The notes: generated by a model not told the origin, from the sequence alone. 40,618 nucleotides of DNA from Streptomyces altiplanensis (GCA_003719395.1 RHMC01000056.1:1-40618); one strand, 5' to 3'; shown: positions 1-10,313, counted from the first letter of the stretch. Made by a program: numbers and translations.

Positions 1-1257
1 CGATGTCGGCGTACAGGAAGTCGACGGTCTGCCAGGTCATCAGGCCCACCGCGGCCAGACCGCAGTCCGTGGCTCTCCTGTTCCTGCGGGTGAGGGTCAG
101 TCTGCGTACTCCGGCCACCAGGATCGCCGCCCAGCTGCCCACGAACGCGGTGATGCCGATCAGGCCCTGCTCGCTGAGCACGAGGAGGTACATGTTGTGG
201 GGGGAGAGCAGGGCCTGCTTGTGGAATTCCTGGCCCGCGCCCGCCGTGTCGCTGCCGGAGGACAGGCCGATCGACGCGTGCGCGTCCCGGTGGACGGCGA
301 ATCCCTTGAGGCCGACCCCGGTGGCGGGCCGTCGTCCCACATGCTCGTCGCGGCGGCCCACATCGTGTAGCGGTCGGTGACCGACCGGTCGGGGGCCTCG
401 GTCACCTCGGTGATGCTGGTGAGGCGCTGGGAGATCATTTCGGAGCCGATGCCGAAGCCGCCGACGAGGACGACCGAGACCGCGGTCAGGGCGGCCAGGG
501 CGCGTACCGCCTGGCGCAGGCCGGTGAGGAGGATCATGACGAGGGCCGCCGCCAGTGTGGCGATCCAGGCGCCCCGGCTGAAGGAGAGCGCGAGGGGGAC
601 CACGAGCGCCGCGGCGGCGGCGACGGCGGTGGGGCGCAGCCAGGGAGGAGCGTTCCCGGGCGTACGGAGTGCCAGGGCCAGGGCCGCCAGGAGGCCGTAC
701 GAGACCACCGTGGCCATGCCCATGACGTCGGTGGGGCCGAAGGTGCCCACGGCCCTGATGTCCTCGCCCATGTACGACGCGCCCGTGCCGGTGGCGTACT
801 GGTGGACGCCCGTGGCGCCCTGGACGAGGGCGAGGACGGTGATGGAGCCCGTGATGATCCGGAAGTTGCGGGGGGTGCGGACCAGGAGGACCACCGCGGT
901 GGGGACGAGGACGAAGACCTGGAGGTAGCGGATGAACCCGGTGAGGGCGGCGGCCGGGTCGGTGGCGGTGAACGTCGCCACGGCGATGCCGGCCGTGGGG
1001 ATGCCGAGGACCAGCGCGGCGGCCGGTGTCAGCGGCCGCCGGCGCAGGCGCAGTACGCGGCCGAGGGCGAAGGCCACCAGGGCGCACGACGCGATGTCCG
1101 CCGGGGTGATGTTGGCGGACGTCCCGGCTCCCGCCGTCTGGACCGGGACGGCCAGGAGGAGCACGGTCGCGATCAGGGGCAGCACCGGCCACCAGCGTTG
1201 TTCCCGCCACTGGACGCGCGGGTGCGGCGCCGGTGCGGCGGTCCACAGGACGGTCAT
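1..1257 (-). CDS. O-antigen ligase/polymerase-like membrane protein (partial, frameshifted)
   Basis: Multi-pass membrane protein of the O-antigen ligase/Wzy type, likely polymerising or transferring lipid-linked glycan repeats at the outer face of the membrane. The start is the ATG at 1257, two bases after the stop of the sugar-transferase gene, so the two are probably co-transcribed. The translation shows about ten hydrophobic segments, a charged loop with the YTMWAAATSMWDD motif, and a run ending in SPHNMYLLVLSEQGLIG, the typical C-terminal signature of the family. Around positions 325-335 one base appears to be missing: the frame jumps from MWDD to the expected RPATGVGLKGFAVHRDAH. The 3' end lies beyond the left edge. 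Family assignment rests on topology and motifs; the glycan substrate is unknown. Confidence 0.8.
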
Positions 1258-1259
1258 GC

Positions 1260-2730
1260 TCAGCTGCCTCCGAGCCGGAACAGGGAAGTGGCGGTGCGCG
1301 TGAGGATGCACACGTCCTGCCAGAGCGACCAGGTCTCGATGTAGTGGTTGTCGAAGCGGGCGCGGTCCTCGATCGAGGTGTCGCCGCGCAGTCCGTTCAC
1401 CTGGGCCAGCCCGGTGATGCCGACGGGCATCCGGTGACGGGCCTGGTAACCGGGGTAGGTGTGGCTGAATTTGGTCACGAAGTACGGGCGTTCGGGGCGC
1501 GGGCCGACCAGGCTCATGTCGCCGCGCAGGACGTTCCAGAGCTGGGGGAGCTCGTCCAGGGACGTGCGGCGGAGGATGTTGCCCGTGACGCTCATGCGGT
1601 CGTCCATGGCCACGCTCCAGCGGGTGGCGGACTCGTGCTCGTCGGCCGGGCGGAGCGTACGGAACTTGAGGAGCGTGAAGGGGCGGCCGTCGCGGCCGAT
1701 GCGCTCCTGGCGGAAGATGACGCCCGGGCCGTCGGAGAGGCGTACGGCGAGGGCGCACACCCCCATGACCGGCGCTGCGGCGACGAGGGCGAAGGCGGCC
1801 ACGAGGGCGTCCATGACGCGCTTGCCCGCGCGGGCCACGGGCCGGCCCGGTCCGGTGCGCAGCGGGCGTACGGCGAATCCCCAGAGGTGGTCGGGATCCG
1901 GTGTGCGGTCGGGCGCCGCCGCCCCGGCGGCCGGGCCGTCGACGAGCCAGAGCCGGCAGCCGTGCTCGGCGAAGAGCTCGACGAGCGCGGCCGTGTCGGG
2001 GGCCGACCGGGGCGGGTCGGTGAAGACGGCGTGGCGCACGGAGTTCTGGATGACCGCCCGGCTGACGTCCTCCAGGGTGGCGAGGACGGGGAGCGTGTCC
2101 GCGGGTGCGGCGTCCGCGGGCTGGTGCGCCGGGTCGAAGCGGCCGACCGGGCGCAGTCCGTACTCGGCCCGGGTGTGCAGGGCCGCCGTGACCTGCTGGG
2201 CGAGCGGGGCCCGGCCCACGATCAGTGCGGACTGCGGGCGCCGGACCGCCGTGCGGCGGCGGATCCGGTAGACCGTGGAGCGGCCGGCGCAGCCGAGCAG
2301 GGTCTGGGCGACGGCGGCGCAGGTCAGGTCCGTCCAGCCGATGCCGTGCCGTGAGTCGTACGCCGTGAGGGCTTCCGCGGTGGCGTACCACTGGACCAGG
2401 GCGAGGAGGAGGAGCGGGGGCAGTTCGTCGAGTGCCGAGGGGGACAGGCGGGGGCGGTAGAGGCCGCGCCAGGTGTGCAGCGCCAGCATGAGCGCCGCGA
2501 GCGGGACGCACGCGAGCACCGGCCAGGGCATCAGTGCCAGGGTGAGGGCCACGGCGAGCACGTCGGCGGCGAGCCGTCCCCGCGAGGGGGCCCCGCAGAC
2601 GCAGGCTCCGTGGGGCCAGGGGGGTGGGCCGGTGCCGTGCCGCGCTCCTCGGCGGATGGACCGGAGGAGCCGTGAGCTGCACGGCTGTGGCCTGGGCGGT
2701 GTCGGGCGCGAATGCACTCTCCGTCGTCAT
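1260..2730 (-). CDS. Polyprenyl-phosphate glycosyl-1-phosphate transferase (exopolysaccharide priming enzyme), frameshifted
   Basis: Membrane enzyme that transfers a sugar 1-phosphate from a nucleotide sugar to undecaprenyl phosphate, the first committed step of exopolysaccharide or wall glycan assembly. The N-terminal half has four to five membrane helices and a CoA-binding-like middle domain; the C-terminal third is the bacterial sugar transferase domain, with KRVMDALVAAFALV, the FRQERIGRDGRPF and KFRTL motifs, and TSLDELPQLWNVLRGDMSLVG PRPE. The ATG at 2730 overlaps the upstream glycosyltransferase stop as ATGA and is preceded by GAGGAA. The first ~45 codons are in another frame from the body; the shift is likely in the G5C4 run at 2586-2594. 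A GTG at 2717 is in the body frame but would break the coupling. The role is secure; the exact sugar is not predictable. Confidence 0.88.
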
Positions 2731-3908
2731 CGCTCGGTGCGCTTCCTCATCATGGGTCGGGGCAGGCTGACAAGTTCCCGGTAGAGGCCGAAGACGGCTG
2801 CGGCGGTCTTGCGTACGTCGCGGGTCGACCGGGTGTGGGTCTGGCCGCGCGGCCCAGGGCCTCCCGGAGCCCGGGGTCGGTCAGCAGGTTCGTCAGTGCC
2901 GCCGCGAGGGCCCGCGGGTCCTGCGGCGGTACGAGGCAGTGGGCTTCGTGGCCGGGCGGCAGGCTCTCCCTGGCCCCGCTGACGTCGGACAGCACGACGG
3001 GCCGGCCGCAGGCCATGGCTTCGAGCGGGGCGAGGGCCATGCCCTCCCAGCGGGAGGGCAGGACGATGACGTCCGCCCGCGTGCAGCCACGGCCGGGTGT
3101 CCCGGCTGGCCCCGGCGAACAGCACGCCCGGCGGGGCCTGGGCCGTCAGGCGTTCGCGGTCGGGTCCGTCGCCGACCAGGACCAGCCGGGCGCCGGGCAC
3201 CGCCGCGGCCACCTGCTGCCAGGCCCGCAGCAGGATGTCCTGGCCCTTCTGGTGGCACAGGCGGCCGACACAGACGACGAGGGGGGCCCCGGCGGGGAGG
3301 CCGGAGAGGAGGGGGAGGGCGGCGCGGGCCGGGGCGCGGGCCGCGCCCTCGTCGGGGCGGAAGTGGCGGAGGTCGATGCCGTTGCGGATCACCGACCAGT
3401 GGGCGGCGATGCCGGCCTCCTCCCCCGCCCGGCGCTCGGTCTCGCTGACGCACAGGGTCCGGGTGCTCCAGCGGGCCGCGTACCGCTCCCAGGTGAGGGC
3501 GAGCGCCGCTTCACGGCCCTGCACGGCGTCGAAGGACCAGGCGTGGGGCTGGAAGACCGTCGGCACCCGGCCGCGCACCGCCAGCCTGCCCGCGAGCCCG
3601 GCCTTGGCGCTGTGGGCGTGCACGACGTGGGGGGCGGCACGCGCGGATCAGCCGGGCGGCGGTCACGACCTCCTGGGCGAGCCGGGGGCCGGGGCGCGTT
3701 CGGCGGGCCAGGTGTGTACGCGCGCCCCGGCCTCGGCGGCCTCCGACGCCAGCGCGCCGCCCGGCGGGCAGGCGACGACGGTCCGCAGACCTGCGCCCGT
3801 CTGCGCCCTGACGAGGTCGTTGACGACGCGCGCGACTCCCCCTTCCACCGGCTGGACGAGGTGAAAAACTGTCAGTTGGCTCTGCTCAGTCCAACTTCTT
3901 TGCAGCAC
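2727..3908 (-). CDS. GT4-family glycosyltransferase (frameshifted)
   Basis: Cytoplasmic GT-B glycosyltransferase that adds a sugar to a lipid-linked glycan. Read across frames it begins TVFHLVQPVEGGVARVVNDLV, continues with VVHAHSAKAGLAGRLA, VIRNGIDLRHFRPDE and VVCVGRLCHQKGQDILL, and ends with the nucleotide-sugar-binding EALAPLEAMACGRPVV-type segment (here MALAPLEAMACGRPVV). All are hallmarks of family 4. The start is GTG 3908 with GAAGAGAG upstream. Four single-base shifts are inferred: near 3690, in the G6 run near 3630, at the extra C near 3079, and near 2850. It is the first gene of a three-gene operon with the sugar transferase and the Wzy-like protein. The AT-richer 240 bases before it probably hold the promoter. 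Confidence 0.85.
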
Positions 3909-4149
3909 GTGCGGCTCTCTTCATACCTGGACCGTGGAACTGACCGAGAAAGCAACCGTGGTTTTCGGCTTTGAACTTTGTCAGAAAGCCGGTGGGAAAA
4001 TCACGATTGAACTCGCCTGTTCGGCCATTTGGAGCCGCGCACCGATACGGCTTCCTCCCGGGCACGACATGCCGGATCGGCTTTCGCCCAGTTTTATGAA
4101 AACAGCCCATCGGGTGATCGCGCCGAAAGGAATACCGCCCGGTAAATGC
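3909..4149. other. AT-richer intergenic region, probable exopolysaccharide operon promoter
   Basis: No convincing gene. The stretch has clearly lower GC than its surroundings, with runs such as GTTTTATGAAAAC and GGGAAAATCACG, and lies immediately upstream of the minus-strand operon starting at 3908. I see no clean -35/-10 pair. A twelve-codon reading frame from the ATG at 3930 overlaps the glycosyltransferase start in another frame and could be a translational leader, but nothing else supports it. Confidence 0.35.
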
Positions 4150-4485
4150 CTATGGACCCGCGGGGCCGGCCTGGACGACGTCGCCGAGCCCGGTGAGGCG
4201 CAGCAGCGCCAGCAGGTCCTGCCGGGGGCCGCGCAGCAGCAGGCGGCAGCCGGCCCGGCGGGCGGTGAGCCGCAGACGGGCCAGGGCGTCGACGGCGGTG
4301 AGGTCCGGCCCGGCCAGTGCGGTGACGTCGCAGATCACCTCGGTGGCCCCGGGGACGCGCAGCAGGTCGTCCAGCTCGTCGCACAGACGGGACACGTCGC
4401 CGGGGGTCACCCGGCCGGCGACGACGAGGACGATCGGCATCATGGCATTCACACCAGGCAGACCGGGGCCGCGGACGGAACTCAT
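4150..4485 (-). CDS. STAS-domain protein (anti-sigma factor antagonist-like)
   Basis: Small cytoplasmic protein with a single STAS fold. It contains PIVLVVAGRVTPGDVSRL, then a strand-helix stretch ending in ATEVICDVTALAGPDLTAVDALARL, and then RRAGCRLLLRGPRQDLLALLRLTGL. This is the usual order of the STAS beta strands and helices. In anti-sigma antagonists a Ser or Thr sits at the loop after the central strand; here it reads ALAGPDLTAVD, so the Thr is the likely equivalent, though the classical D-S-T/S-G motif is not preserved. The start is uncertain: ATG 4485, GTG 4452 and ATG 4443 are possible and none has a good ribosome site. It stands alone between the glycan operon and the nucleoside terminator, so its partner is unknown. 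Confidence 0.65.
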   Translation of the reverse strand: MSSVRGPGLPGVNAMMPIVLVVAGRVTPGDVSRLCDELDDLLRVPGATEVICDVTALAGPDLTAVDALARLRLTARRAGCRLLLRGPRQDLLALLRLTGLGDVVQAGPAGP

Positions 4486-4630
4486 CGGTGGCCGCCGCCA
4501 CCCCGGAACCGGGGCCCGCACCACTGGTCCCGGACCGGCACTGATCCCGGACCGGGCGATGTCCGGACCGGGCGGCCGTCACGTGCCGCGGCGCCGGTCC
4601 CGGCGCGGTGAGGCGCGAGTGGACGAAAAG

Positions 4631-4661
4631 AGCGGGGCCGGTGGAATCCACCGGCCCCGCT
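4631..4661 (-). terminator. Rho-independent terminator of the nucleoside operon
   Basis: A perfect 14-bp inverted repeat, AGCGGGGCCGGTGG and its complement, around AAT, lying 16 bases past the deoA stop. On the minus strand the stem is followed by CTTTTCG, giving the short U tract expected of an intrinsic terminator. Confidence 0.85.
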
Positions 4662-4676
4662 CGGTCGTGCCCGCCG

Positions 4677-5952
4677 TTACGCGATGCGGCCCAGCACGAT
4701 CGGGTTCGGAGTGAACTCCGAACCCTCGGGGGCCGTCAGGACCCCGCCGTTCAGGGCTTCGAGGGCGTACTCGAACTTCTCCGGGGTGTCCGTGTGCAGG
4801 GTCATCAGGCGCTGGCCCGCGGTGATCCTGTCGCCCGGCTTGGCGTGGAGCTCGATGCCCGCGCCGGCCTGGACCCGGTCCTCCTTGCGCGCGCGGCCGG
4901 CACCCAGGCGCCAGGCCGCGACACCGACGGCGTACGCGTCGAGGGTGGTGAGGACACCGCTCTCGGAGGCGTGGACGACGTGCTGCTCGCGGGCGCGGGA
5001 GGGCCGCGTCCGGGTCGCCGCCCTGGGCCGCGATCATGCGGCGCCAGACGTCCATCGCGGAGCCGTCGGCGAGCGCCTTGGCCGGGTCCGCGTCCTTCAG
5101 GCCGGCCGCGTCGAGCATCTCGCGGGCGAGCGCGAGGGTGAGGTCGACGACGTCCTGCGGGCCGCCGCCCGCCAGCACCTCGACGGATTCGCGGACTTCG
5201 AGGGCGTTGCCCGCCGTGAGGCCGAGCGGGGCCGACATGTCGGTGAGGAGGGCCACCGTGCGTACGCCGTGGTCGGTGCCCAGGCCCACCATGGTGGCGG
5301 CGAGCTCGCGGGCGTCCTCGATGTTCTTCATGAAGGCGCCAGAGCCGACCTTCACGTCCAGGACGAGCGAGCCCGTGCCCTCGGCGATCTTCTTCGACAT
5401 GATGGAGGAGGCGATCAGCGGAATGGCCTCGACCGTGCCGGTGACGTCGCGCAGCGCGTACAGCTTCTTGTCCGCCGGGGCCAGGCCGTCGCCCGCCGCG
5501 CAGATGACCGCGCCGGTGGATTCGAGGACGGAGAGCATCTCCTCGTTGGAGAGCAGGGCGCGCCAGCCGGGGATCGACTCCAGCTTGTCGAGCGTGCCGC
5601 CGGTGTGGCCGAGGCCCCGGCCCGAGAGCTGGGGAACGGCCGCACCGCAGGCGGCGACGATGGGGGCCAGCGGCAGTGTGATCTTGTCGCCGACACCGCC
5701 GGTGGAGTGCTTGTCGGCGGTGGGGCGGGAGAGCTGGGCGAAGTTCATGCGCTCGCCCGAGTTGATCATCGCCGCGGTCCAGCGGGCGATCTCGACCCGG
5801 TTCATGCCGTTGAGCAGGATCGCCATCGCGAGGGCCGACATCTGCTCGTCGGCGACCTCTCCGCGCGTGTAGGCGTCGATGACCCAGTCGATCTGCTCGG
5901 GGCTCAGTTCGCCCTTGTCGCGCTTGGTCCGGATGACGGAAATGACGTCCAT
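4677..5952 (-). CDS. deoA: Thymidine phosphorylase (frameshifted near its 3' end)
   Basis: Catalyses reversible phosphorolysis of thymidine or deoxyuridine to the base and 2-deoxyribose 1-phosphate, in pyrimidine salvage. The start is ATG 5952 (MDVISVIRTKRDKGELS). The sequence shows the family signature SGRGLGHTGGTLDKLES, the phosphate-binding KHSTGGVGDKITLPLAP segment, and the C-terminal domain ending PNPIVLGRIA. Length is about 425 residues, as usual. One base appears lost near 5003, where the frame moves from DPDAALP to AREQHVVHA; downstream the expected frame is open to the TAA at 4677. It sits five bases after the cdd stop and is followed by a strong terminator, so it is the last gene of the uptake and salvage operon. 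Confidence 0.93.
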
Positions 5953-5957
5953 GGGGT

Positions 5958-6383
5958 TTATCGGGTTCCTTCCGGGGTGCCGGGCGCCAGGTGCTGTGGG
6001 CCGAAGGCGTCGGGGAGCATGTCGGCGAGGGTACGGATACCCGCCGACGTGTCGAGCAGCAGCGCGGGGCCGCCGAATTCGTACAGCAGCTGCCGGCAGC
6101 GGCCGCACGGCATCAGGATCTCGCCCCGGCCGTCGACGCAGGTGAAGTGCGTCAGACGGCCGCCGCCGGTGGCGTTGAGCTGCGAGACGAGGCCGCACTC
6201 GGCGCACAGGGAGAGGCCGTAGGAGGCGTTCTCCACGTTGCAGCCGGTGACGGTGCGGCCGTCGTCGACGAGGGCCGCGGCGCCGACCGGGAAGCCCGAG
6301 TAGGGGGCGTACGCGCGCGACATGGCCTCGCGCGCCGCCTCCCGCAGGGCGTCCCAGTCGACGGCCGCCGCTCCTCGCGTCAT
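5958..6383 (-). CDS. cdd: Cytidine deaminase
   Basis: Homotetrameric zinc enzyme converting cytidine and deoxycytidine to uridine and deoxyuridine. It contains the substrate loop YAPYSGFPVGAA, the catalytic zinc motif with CNVENASYGLSLCAE (Cys-Ala-Glu), and PCGRCRQLLYEF carrying the second zinc cysteine pair. At 141 residues it matches the short tetrameric class. The start ATG 6383 overlaps the permease stop as ATGA, so translation is coupled to the transporter. Its product feeds thymidine or uridine phosphorolysis by the next gene. Confidence 0.95.
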   Translation of the reverse strand: MTRGAAAVDWDALREAAREAMSRAYAPYSGFPVGAAALVDDGRTVTGCNVENASYGLSLCAECGLVSQLNATGGGRLTHFTCVDGRGEILMPCGRCRQLLYEFGGPALLLDTSAGIRTLADMLPDAFGPQHLAPGTPEGTR

Positions 6384-7642
6384 TTGCCCTGGCCCTTGCG
6401 GTACGGAGTGCCGTTGGCCTTGGGCATGCGGAGCCGCTGTGCGGAGAGCGCCAGGACGAGCAGGGTGGTGACGTACGGCGCGGCGTCCACGAACTGGCTC
6501 GGGACCTCGTCGGTGAGCGCGTACCAGGCGAAGAGGGCCACGGCGGCGACGGCGGAGACCGCCGCGGGCACGTACTTCTTCTTGTACAGCTGCCAGAACA
6601 GGACGATCAGCAGCAGGATCGCCAGCAGGAGCAGCATCGCGTGGACGTTCTCGGCGCCGCCGCGCAGCTTGAGGCTGTCGGTGAAGCCGAAGAGGCCGGC
6701 GCCCAGCGCCATTCCGCCCGGCATCCAGTTGCCGAAGATCATCGCGGCGAGACCGATGTAGCCGCGGCCGCCGGTCTGGCCCTCCTGGTAGATGCCGGTG
6801 GCGACGATGGCGAGGAAGGCGCCCGCGAGGCCGGCGAGTCCGCCGGAGACGACGACGGCGATGTACTTGTACTTGTAGACGTTGACGCCCAGGGACTCGG
6901 CGGCCACCGGGTTCTCGCCGCAGGAGCGCAGGCGCAGGCCGAAGGCCGTGTGCCAGAGGATCCAGACGGTGGCCGGGATCAGCAGCAGCGCGACGACGGT
7001 CAGCAGGGAGAGGTTGGTGAGCAGGCCGCCGAGGACACCCGCGACGTCCGAGACGAAGAACCAGTGTTTGCCCTGGATGTCCCGCAGCCAGTCGGAGAGC
7101 CCCGGGATGGTGATCTTCGTGATCTCGTCGATGCGCGGGGACTGCTTGGAGGAACCGCCCGCGGCCTTGTCGAAGGTGAAGTTGGAGAGGTAGCGGGTGG
7201 CGCCCACGGCCAGGATGTTGATGGCCACACCGGAGACGATGTGGTTCACGCCGAAGGTGACCGTGATGATCGCGTGCAGCAGACCGCCGAGCGCGCCGCC
7301 GAGGATGCCGAGGGCGACGCCCGACCACGGGCCCCACTGGTAGCCGGCGTACGCGCCGAACCAGGTGCCCAGGATCATCATGCCTTCGAGGCCGATGTTG
7401 ACGACGCCCGCGCGCTCGGCCCACAGGCCGCCGAGACCGGCGAGACCGATCGGGACGGCGAGCTGGAGCGCGCCGGAGACCTGGCCGACGGAGGTCAGGT
7501 CGTCGGCGCCGCTGACGAGGCGCACCAGCGAGACCAGGGCGAGCCCGCCCGCGATGATCAGCAGGATGACGGGGACGGACAGTTTGCGGCGGGCGCTCTT
7601 CTTGGGCGCCGCGCTCACGGCGGAGACAGTGCTGGTACTCAT
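6380..7642 (-). CDS. Nucleoside ABC transporter permease (NupQ-like)
   Basis: Integral membrane subunit of a BMP-type nucleoside importer. The protein has 420 residues: a Lys/Arg-rich cytoplasmic start, then eight to ten hydrophobic segments, with the family signature GLGGLWAERAGVVNIGLEGMM and the coupling region AAMIFGNWMPGGMALGAGLFG. The ATG at 7642 shares one base with the stop of the first permease (TAATG). It pairs with the preceding permease as the second, more divergent half of the heterodimeric channel. B. subtilis NupQ and archaeal or spirochaete BmpC proteins are the closest functional models. No frameshift is seen, unlike many neighbours. Confidence 0.92.
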   Translation of the reverse strand: MSTSTVSAVSAAPKKSARRKLSVPVILLIIAGGLALVSLVRLVSGADDLTSVGQVSGALQLAVPIGLAGLGGLWAERAGVVNIGLEGMMILGTWFGAYAGYQWGPWSGVALGILGGALGGLLHAIITVTFGVNHIVSGVAINILAVGATRYLSNFTFDKAAGGSSKQSPRIDEITKITIPGLSDWLRDIQGKHWFFVSDVAGVLGGLLTNLSLLTVVALLLIPATVWILWHTAFGLRLRSCGENPVAAESLGVNVYKYKYIAVVVSGGLAGLAGAFLAIVATGIYQEGQTGGRGYIGLAAMIFGNWMPGGMALGAGLFGFTDSLKLRGGAENVHAMLLLLAILLLIVLFWQLYKKKYVPAAVSAVAAVALFAWYALTDEVPSQFVDAAPYVTTLLVLALSAQRLRMPKANGTPYRKGQGK

Positions 7643-8754
7643 TACGCCGCCACCTCCTCACGGTTCTTGCGGGCGGCTGCGGCGAGCTCCTCGCCCACCT
7701 TCTGCTGCTGGCGGCGGAGCCCGTAGCGGCGGACGAGTTCGTAACTGACGACGACCGCGATCACGATCAGGCCCTGCATGATCGTGGCGATTTCCTTTTC
7801 GTAGCCGTACTGGTCGAGCACGGCGGACGCCTTGTCGAGGAAGGCGATCAGCAACGCGCTGAACAGGATGCCGACCGGGTTGTTGCGGCCGAGCAGGGCG
7901 ATGGTGATGCCCGTGAAGCCGATGCCGGTCGGGAAGCTGAGGCTGTACGTGTGGGTGTCGCCCAGCAGCGTCGGCATTCCGGCCAGGCCGGCGACTCCGC
8001 CCGAGATCAGCATCGCGGTCAGGATCATCTTCTTGGCGTCGACGCCGGAGGCCGCGGCGGCGGTCTGGCTGGCGCCGGTGGCGCGCAGGTCGAAGCCGAA
8101 GCGGGTCCGGTTGAGGACGAACCAGTAGACGATGCCGAGGGCGAAGGCGACGAACGTGAAGCCGTAGATCTCGCCGCCGTCACCCATGCTCACGCTCGGG
8201 AACCAGCCGGACTCCGCGATCTCGCCCGTGGTGAGGTCGTTGGAGCCCTCCGGCTGGACGCCGAAGTTGTCGGGGAGGATCAGCCAGGCGATGAGGCTGG
8301 TGGCGATCGCGTTGAGCATGATCGTGGAGACGACCTCGCTCACGCCCCGGATGGTCCGCAGGATGCCCGCGATACCGGCCCAGAAGGCACCGGTCAGCAT
8401 CGCGACGATCACGATGAGGGCGATGTGCAGCGGCCCGGGCAGGTCGACGCTGGCGCCGACCAGGGCCGCCATCATCGCGGCGAGCCGGTACTGGCCGTCC
8501 ACACCGATGTTGAACAGGTTCATCCGGAAGCCGACGGCGACGGCGAGCGCCGCCAGGTAGTACGTGCCGGCCTGGTTGAGGATCAGCACCTGGATGTCGG
8601 CGTACGCGGCGTTCTCGATCATCAGCGTGTACGGCTCGATCGGGTCGCGGCCCGAGGCGAGCAGCACCACCGAGGTGAGCGCGATGGCGACGACCAGCGC
8701 GAGCGCTGGGCCGGCGAGGCCCAGGATCAGCCGGTCCTTGTCGAATTTCTTCAT
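7642..8754 (-). CDS. Nucleoside ABC transporter permease (NupP-like)
   Basis: First permease of the nucleoside importer, 370 residues. It starts MKKFDKDRLILGLAGPALAL with an N-terminal helix, contains AVAVGFRMNLFNIGVDGQY, the hallmark of this permease class, and GFDLRATGASQTAAAASGVD, the cytoplasmic coupling loop that contacts the ATPase. The ATG 8754 overlaps the ATPase stop as TGATG. The order ATPase, permease, permease matches the B. subtilis nupNOPQ locus, which imports nucleosides; the cdd and deoA genes that follow support the same substrate here. Confidence 0.92.
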   Translation of the reverse strand: MKKFDKDRLILGLAGPALALVVAIALTSVVLLASGRDPIEPYTLMIENAAYADIQVLILNQAGTYYLAALAVAVGFRMNLFNIGVDGQYRLAAMMAALVGASVDLPGPLHIALIVIVAMLTGAFWAGIAGILRTIRGVSEVVSTIMLNAIATSLIAWLILPDNFGVQPEGSNDLTTGEIAESGWFPSVSMGDGGEIYGFTFVAFALGIVYWFVLNRTRFGFDLRATGASQTAAAASGVDAKKMILTAMLISGGVAGLAGMPTLLGDTHTYSLSFPTGIGFTGITIALLGRNNPVGILFSALLIAFLDKASAVLDQYGYEKEIATIMQGLIVIAVVVSYELVRRYGLRRQQQKVGEELAAAARKNREEVAA

Positions 8755-10313
8755 CAGGCCTCGTCCTCCGGGGCGTGCTCCAGGTGACCGGTGGCGGCGC
8801 CGGTCATGGCCGAGCCCAGCTCCTCCGGGGTGATGGTGGCCGGGTCGGCGTCCGCGACCAGGCGGCCGCGGTACATGACCCGCAGGGTGTCGGAGAGCCC
8901 GATCAGCTCGTCCAGGTCGGCGGAGATCAGCAGTACGGCCAGTCCCTCGCGGCGTGCCTCGCGGATCTGGTCCCAGATCTGCGCCTGCGCGCCGACGTCC
9001 ACGCCGCGCGTGGGGTGCGCGGCGATCAGCAGCTTGGGGGCGTGGCTCATCTCGCGGCCGACGATCAACTTCTGCTGGTTGCCGCCGGACAGCGAGGCCG
9101 CGGTGACCTCGATGCCGGGGGTACGGACGTCGTACTCGCGCACGATCCGCTCGGTGTCGGCGCGGGCCGCCTTCAGGTCGAGCAGCCCGCGCTTGGAGTT
9201 GGGCTCCTCGGTGACGTGGCCGAGGATGCGGTTCTCCCACAGCGGCGCTTCGAGGAGCAGGCCGTGCCGGTGGCGGTCCTCGGGGATGTAACCGATGCCG
9301 CTCTCGCGGCGCTTGCGGGTGGGCGCGTGCGAGATGTCGGCGTCGTCGAGCGTGATGACGCCGCCGTCCGGGTCGCGCATGCCCATGATCGCCTCGACGA
9401 GCTCCGCCTGGCCGTTGCCCTCGACGCCCGCGATGCCGCGGTCCTCGCCCTTGTGGATGGTGAGGGAGATCCCGGCGAGCACCTCGCGCACGGCGCCGTC
9501 GGGGTCGACGGCGTTGAGCTGGAGGTCGTCGATGCGGAGCATCGGTACGTCGGTGACCGTCGACTCGCGGGTCTCGGGCGAGGGGAGCTCGCTGCCGACC
9601 ATCAGTTCGGCGAGCTGCTTGGGGGTGGTGTTCGCCGGGTCGGCGGTGCCCACGGTCGTGCCGCGCCGGATGACGGTGATGTCGTCGGCGACCGACAGGA
9701 CCTCGCCCAGCTTGTGCGAGATGAAGATGACCGTCAGGCCCTCGGCCTTGAGCTCGCGGAGGTTGGCGAAGAGCGCGTCGACCTCCTGCGGCACGAGCAC
9801 GGCGGTCGGCTCGTCGAGGATGAGGGTGCGGGCGCCGCGGTAGAGGACCTTGAGGATCTCCACGCGCTGGCGGTCGGCCACACCGAGGTTCTCGACCAGG
9901 GCGTCGGGGCGCACGTTCAGTCCGTACGCGTCCGAGATCTCCTTGATCTTGTCGCGGGCCTTGTTGCCGATGCCGTACAGCTTCTCGCCGCCGAGGACGA
10001 CGTTCTCCAGGACGGTGAGGTTGTCGGCGAGCATGAAGTGCTGGTGCACCATGCCGATGCCGCGTGCGATGGCGTCGGCGGGGCTGTGGAAAGCGGCCTG
10101 CTCCCCGTCGATGGTGATGGTGCCCTCGTCCGGCTTCTGCATGCCGTAGAGGATCTTCATCAGGGTCGACTTTCCGGCACCGTTCTCACCGACGAGGGCG
10201 TGCACGGTGCCCTTGCGGATGGTGATGTCGATGTCGTGGTTGGCGACGACGCCGGGGAAGCGCTTGGTGATGCCGTGCAGTTCTACGGCGGGGGGCGGGC
10301 TGGGCGCGTTGAT
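8754..10313 (-). CDS. Nucleoside ABC transporter ATP-binding protein, dual cassette (NupO-like); start codon unclear
   Basis: Two fused ABC ATPase domains that power the importer. The first has Walker A GENGAGKSTLMKIL, signature LGVADRQRVEILK and Walker B TLILDEPTAVL; the second has GVEGNGQAELVEA as a degenerate Walker A, the LSGGNQQKLIVGRE signature and LLIAAHPTRGVDVG. This asymmetry is normal in the family. Conserved coding begins upstream of the first GTG (10205): AVELHGITKRFPGVVANHD is encoded at about 10280 down to 10220. No ATG, GTG or TTG precedes it in frame near a perfect AAGGAG at 10322-10327; the codons at the right spacing are GTC (10316) and ATC (10313). The start is set at 10313 as a placeholder. 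Confidence 0.9.
   Translation of the reverse strand: MNAPSPPPAVELHGITKRFPGVVANHDIDITIRKGTVHALVGENGAGKSTLMKILYGMQKPDEGTITIDGEQAAFHSPADAIARGIGMVHQHFMLADNLTVLENVVLGGEKLYGIGNKARDKIKEISDAYGLNVRPDALVENLGVADRQRVEILKVLYRGARTLILDEPTAVLVPQEVDALFANLRELKAEGLTVIFISHKLGEVLSVADDITVIRRGTTVGTADPANTTPKQLAELMVGSELPSPETRESTVTDVPMLRIDDLQLNAVDPDGAVREVLAGISLTIHKGEDRGIAGVEGNGQAELVEAIMGMRDPDGGVITLDDADISHAPTRKRRESGIGYIPEDRHRHGLLLEAPLWENRILGHVTEEPNSKRGLLDLKAARADTERIVREYDVRTPGIEVTAASLSGGNQQKLIVGREMSHAPKLLIAAHPTRGVDVGAQAQIWDQIREARREGLAVLLISADLDELIGLSDTLRVMYRGRLVADADPATITPEELGSAMTGAATGHLEHAPEDEA

Noticed and set aside
160..2730. A single 856-codon minus-strand frame covering two genes
   Set aside because: It joins the out-of-frame shadow of the sugar transferase to the real Wzy-like gene. 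Motifs show two separate proteins with their own starts.
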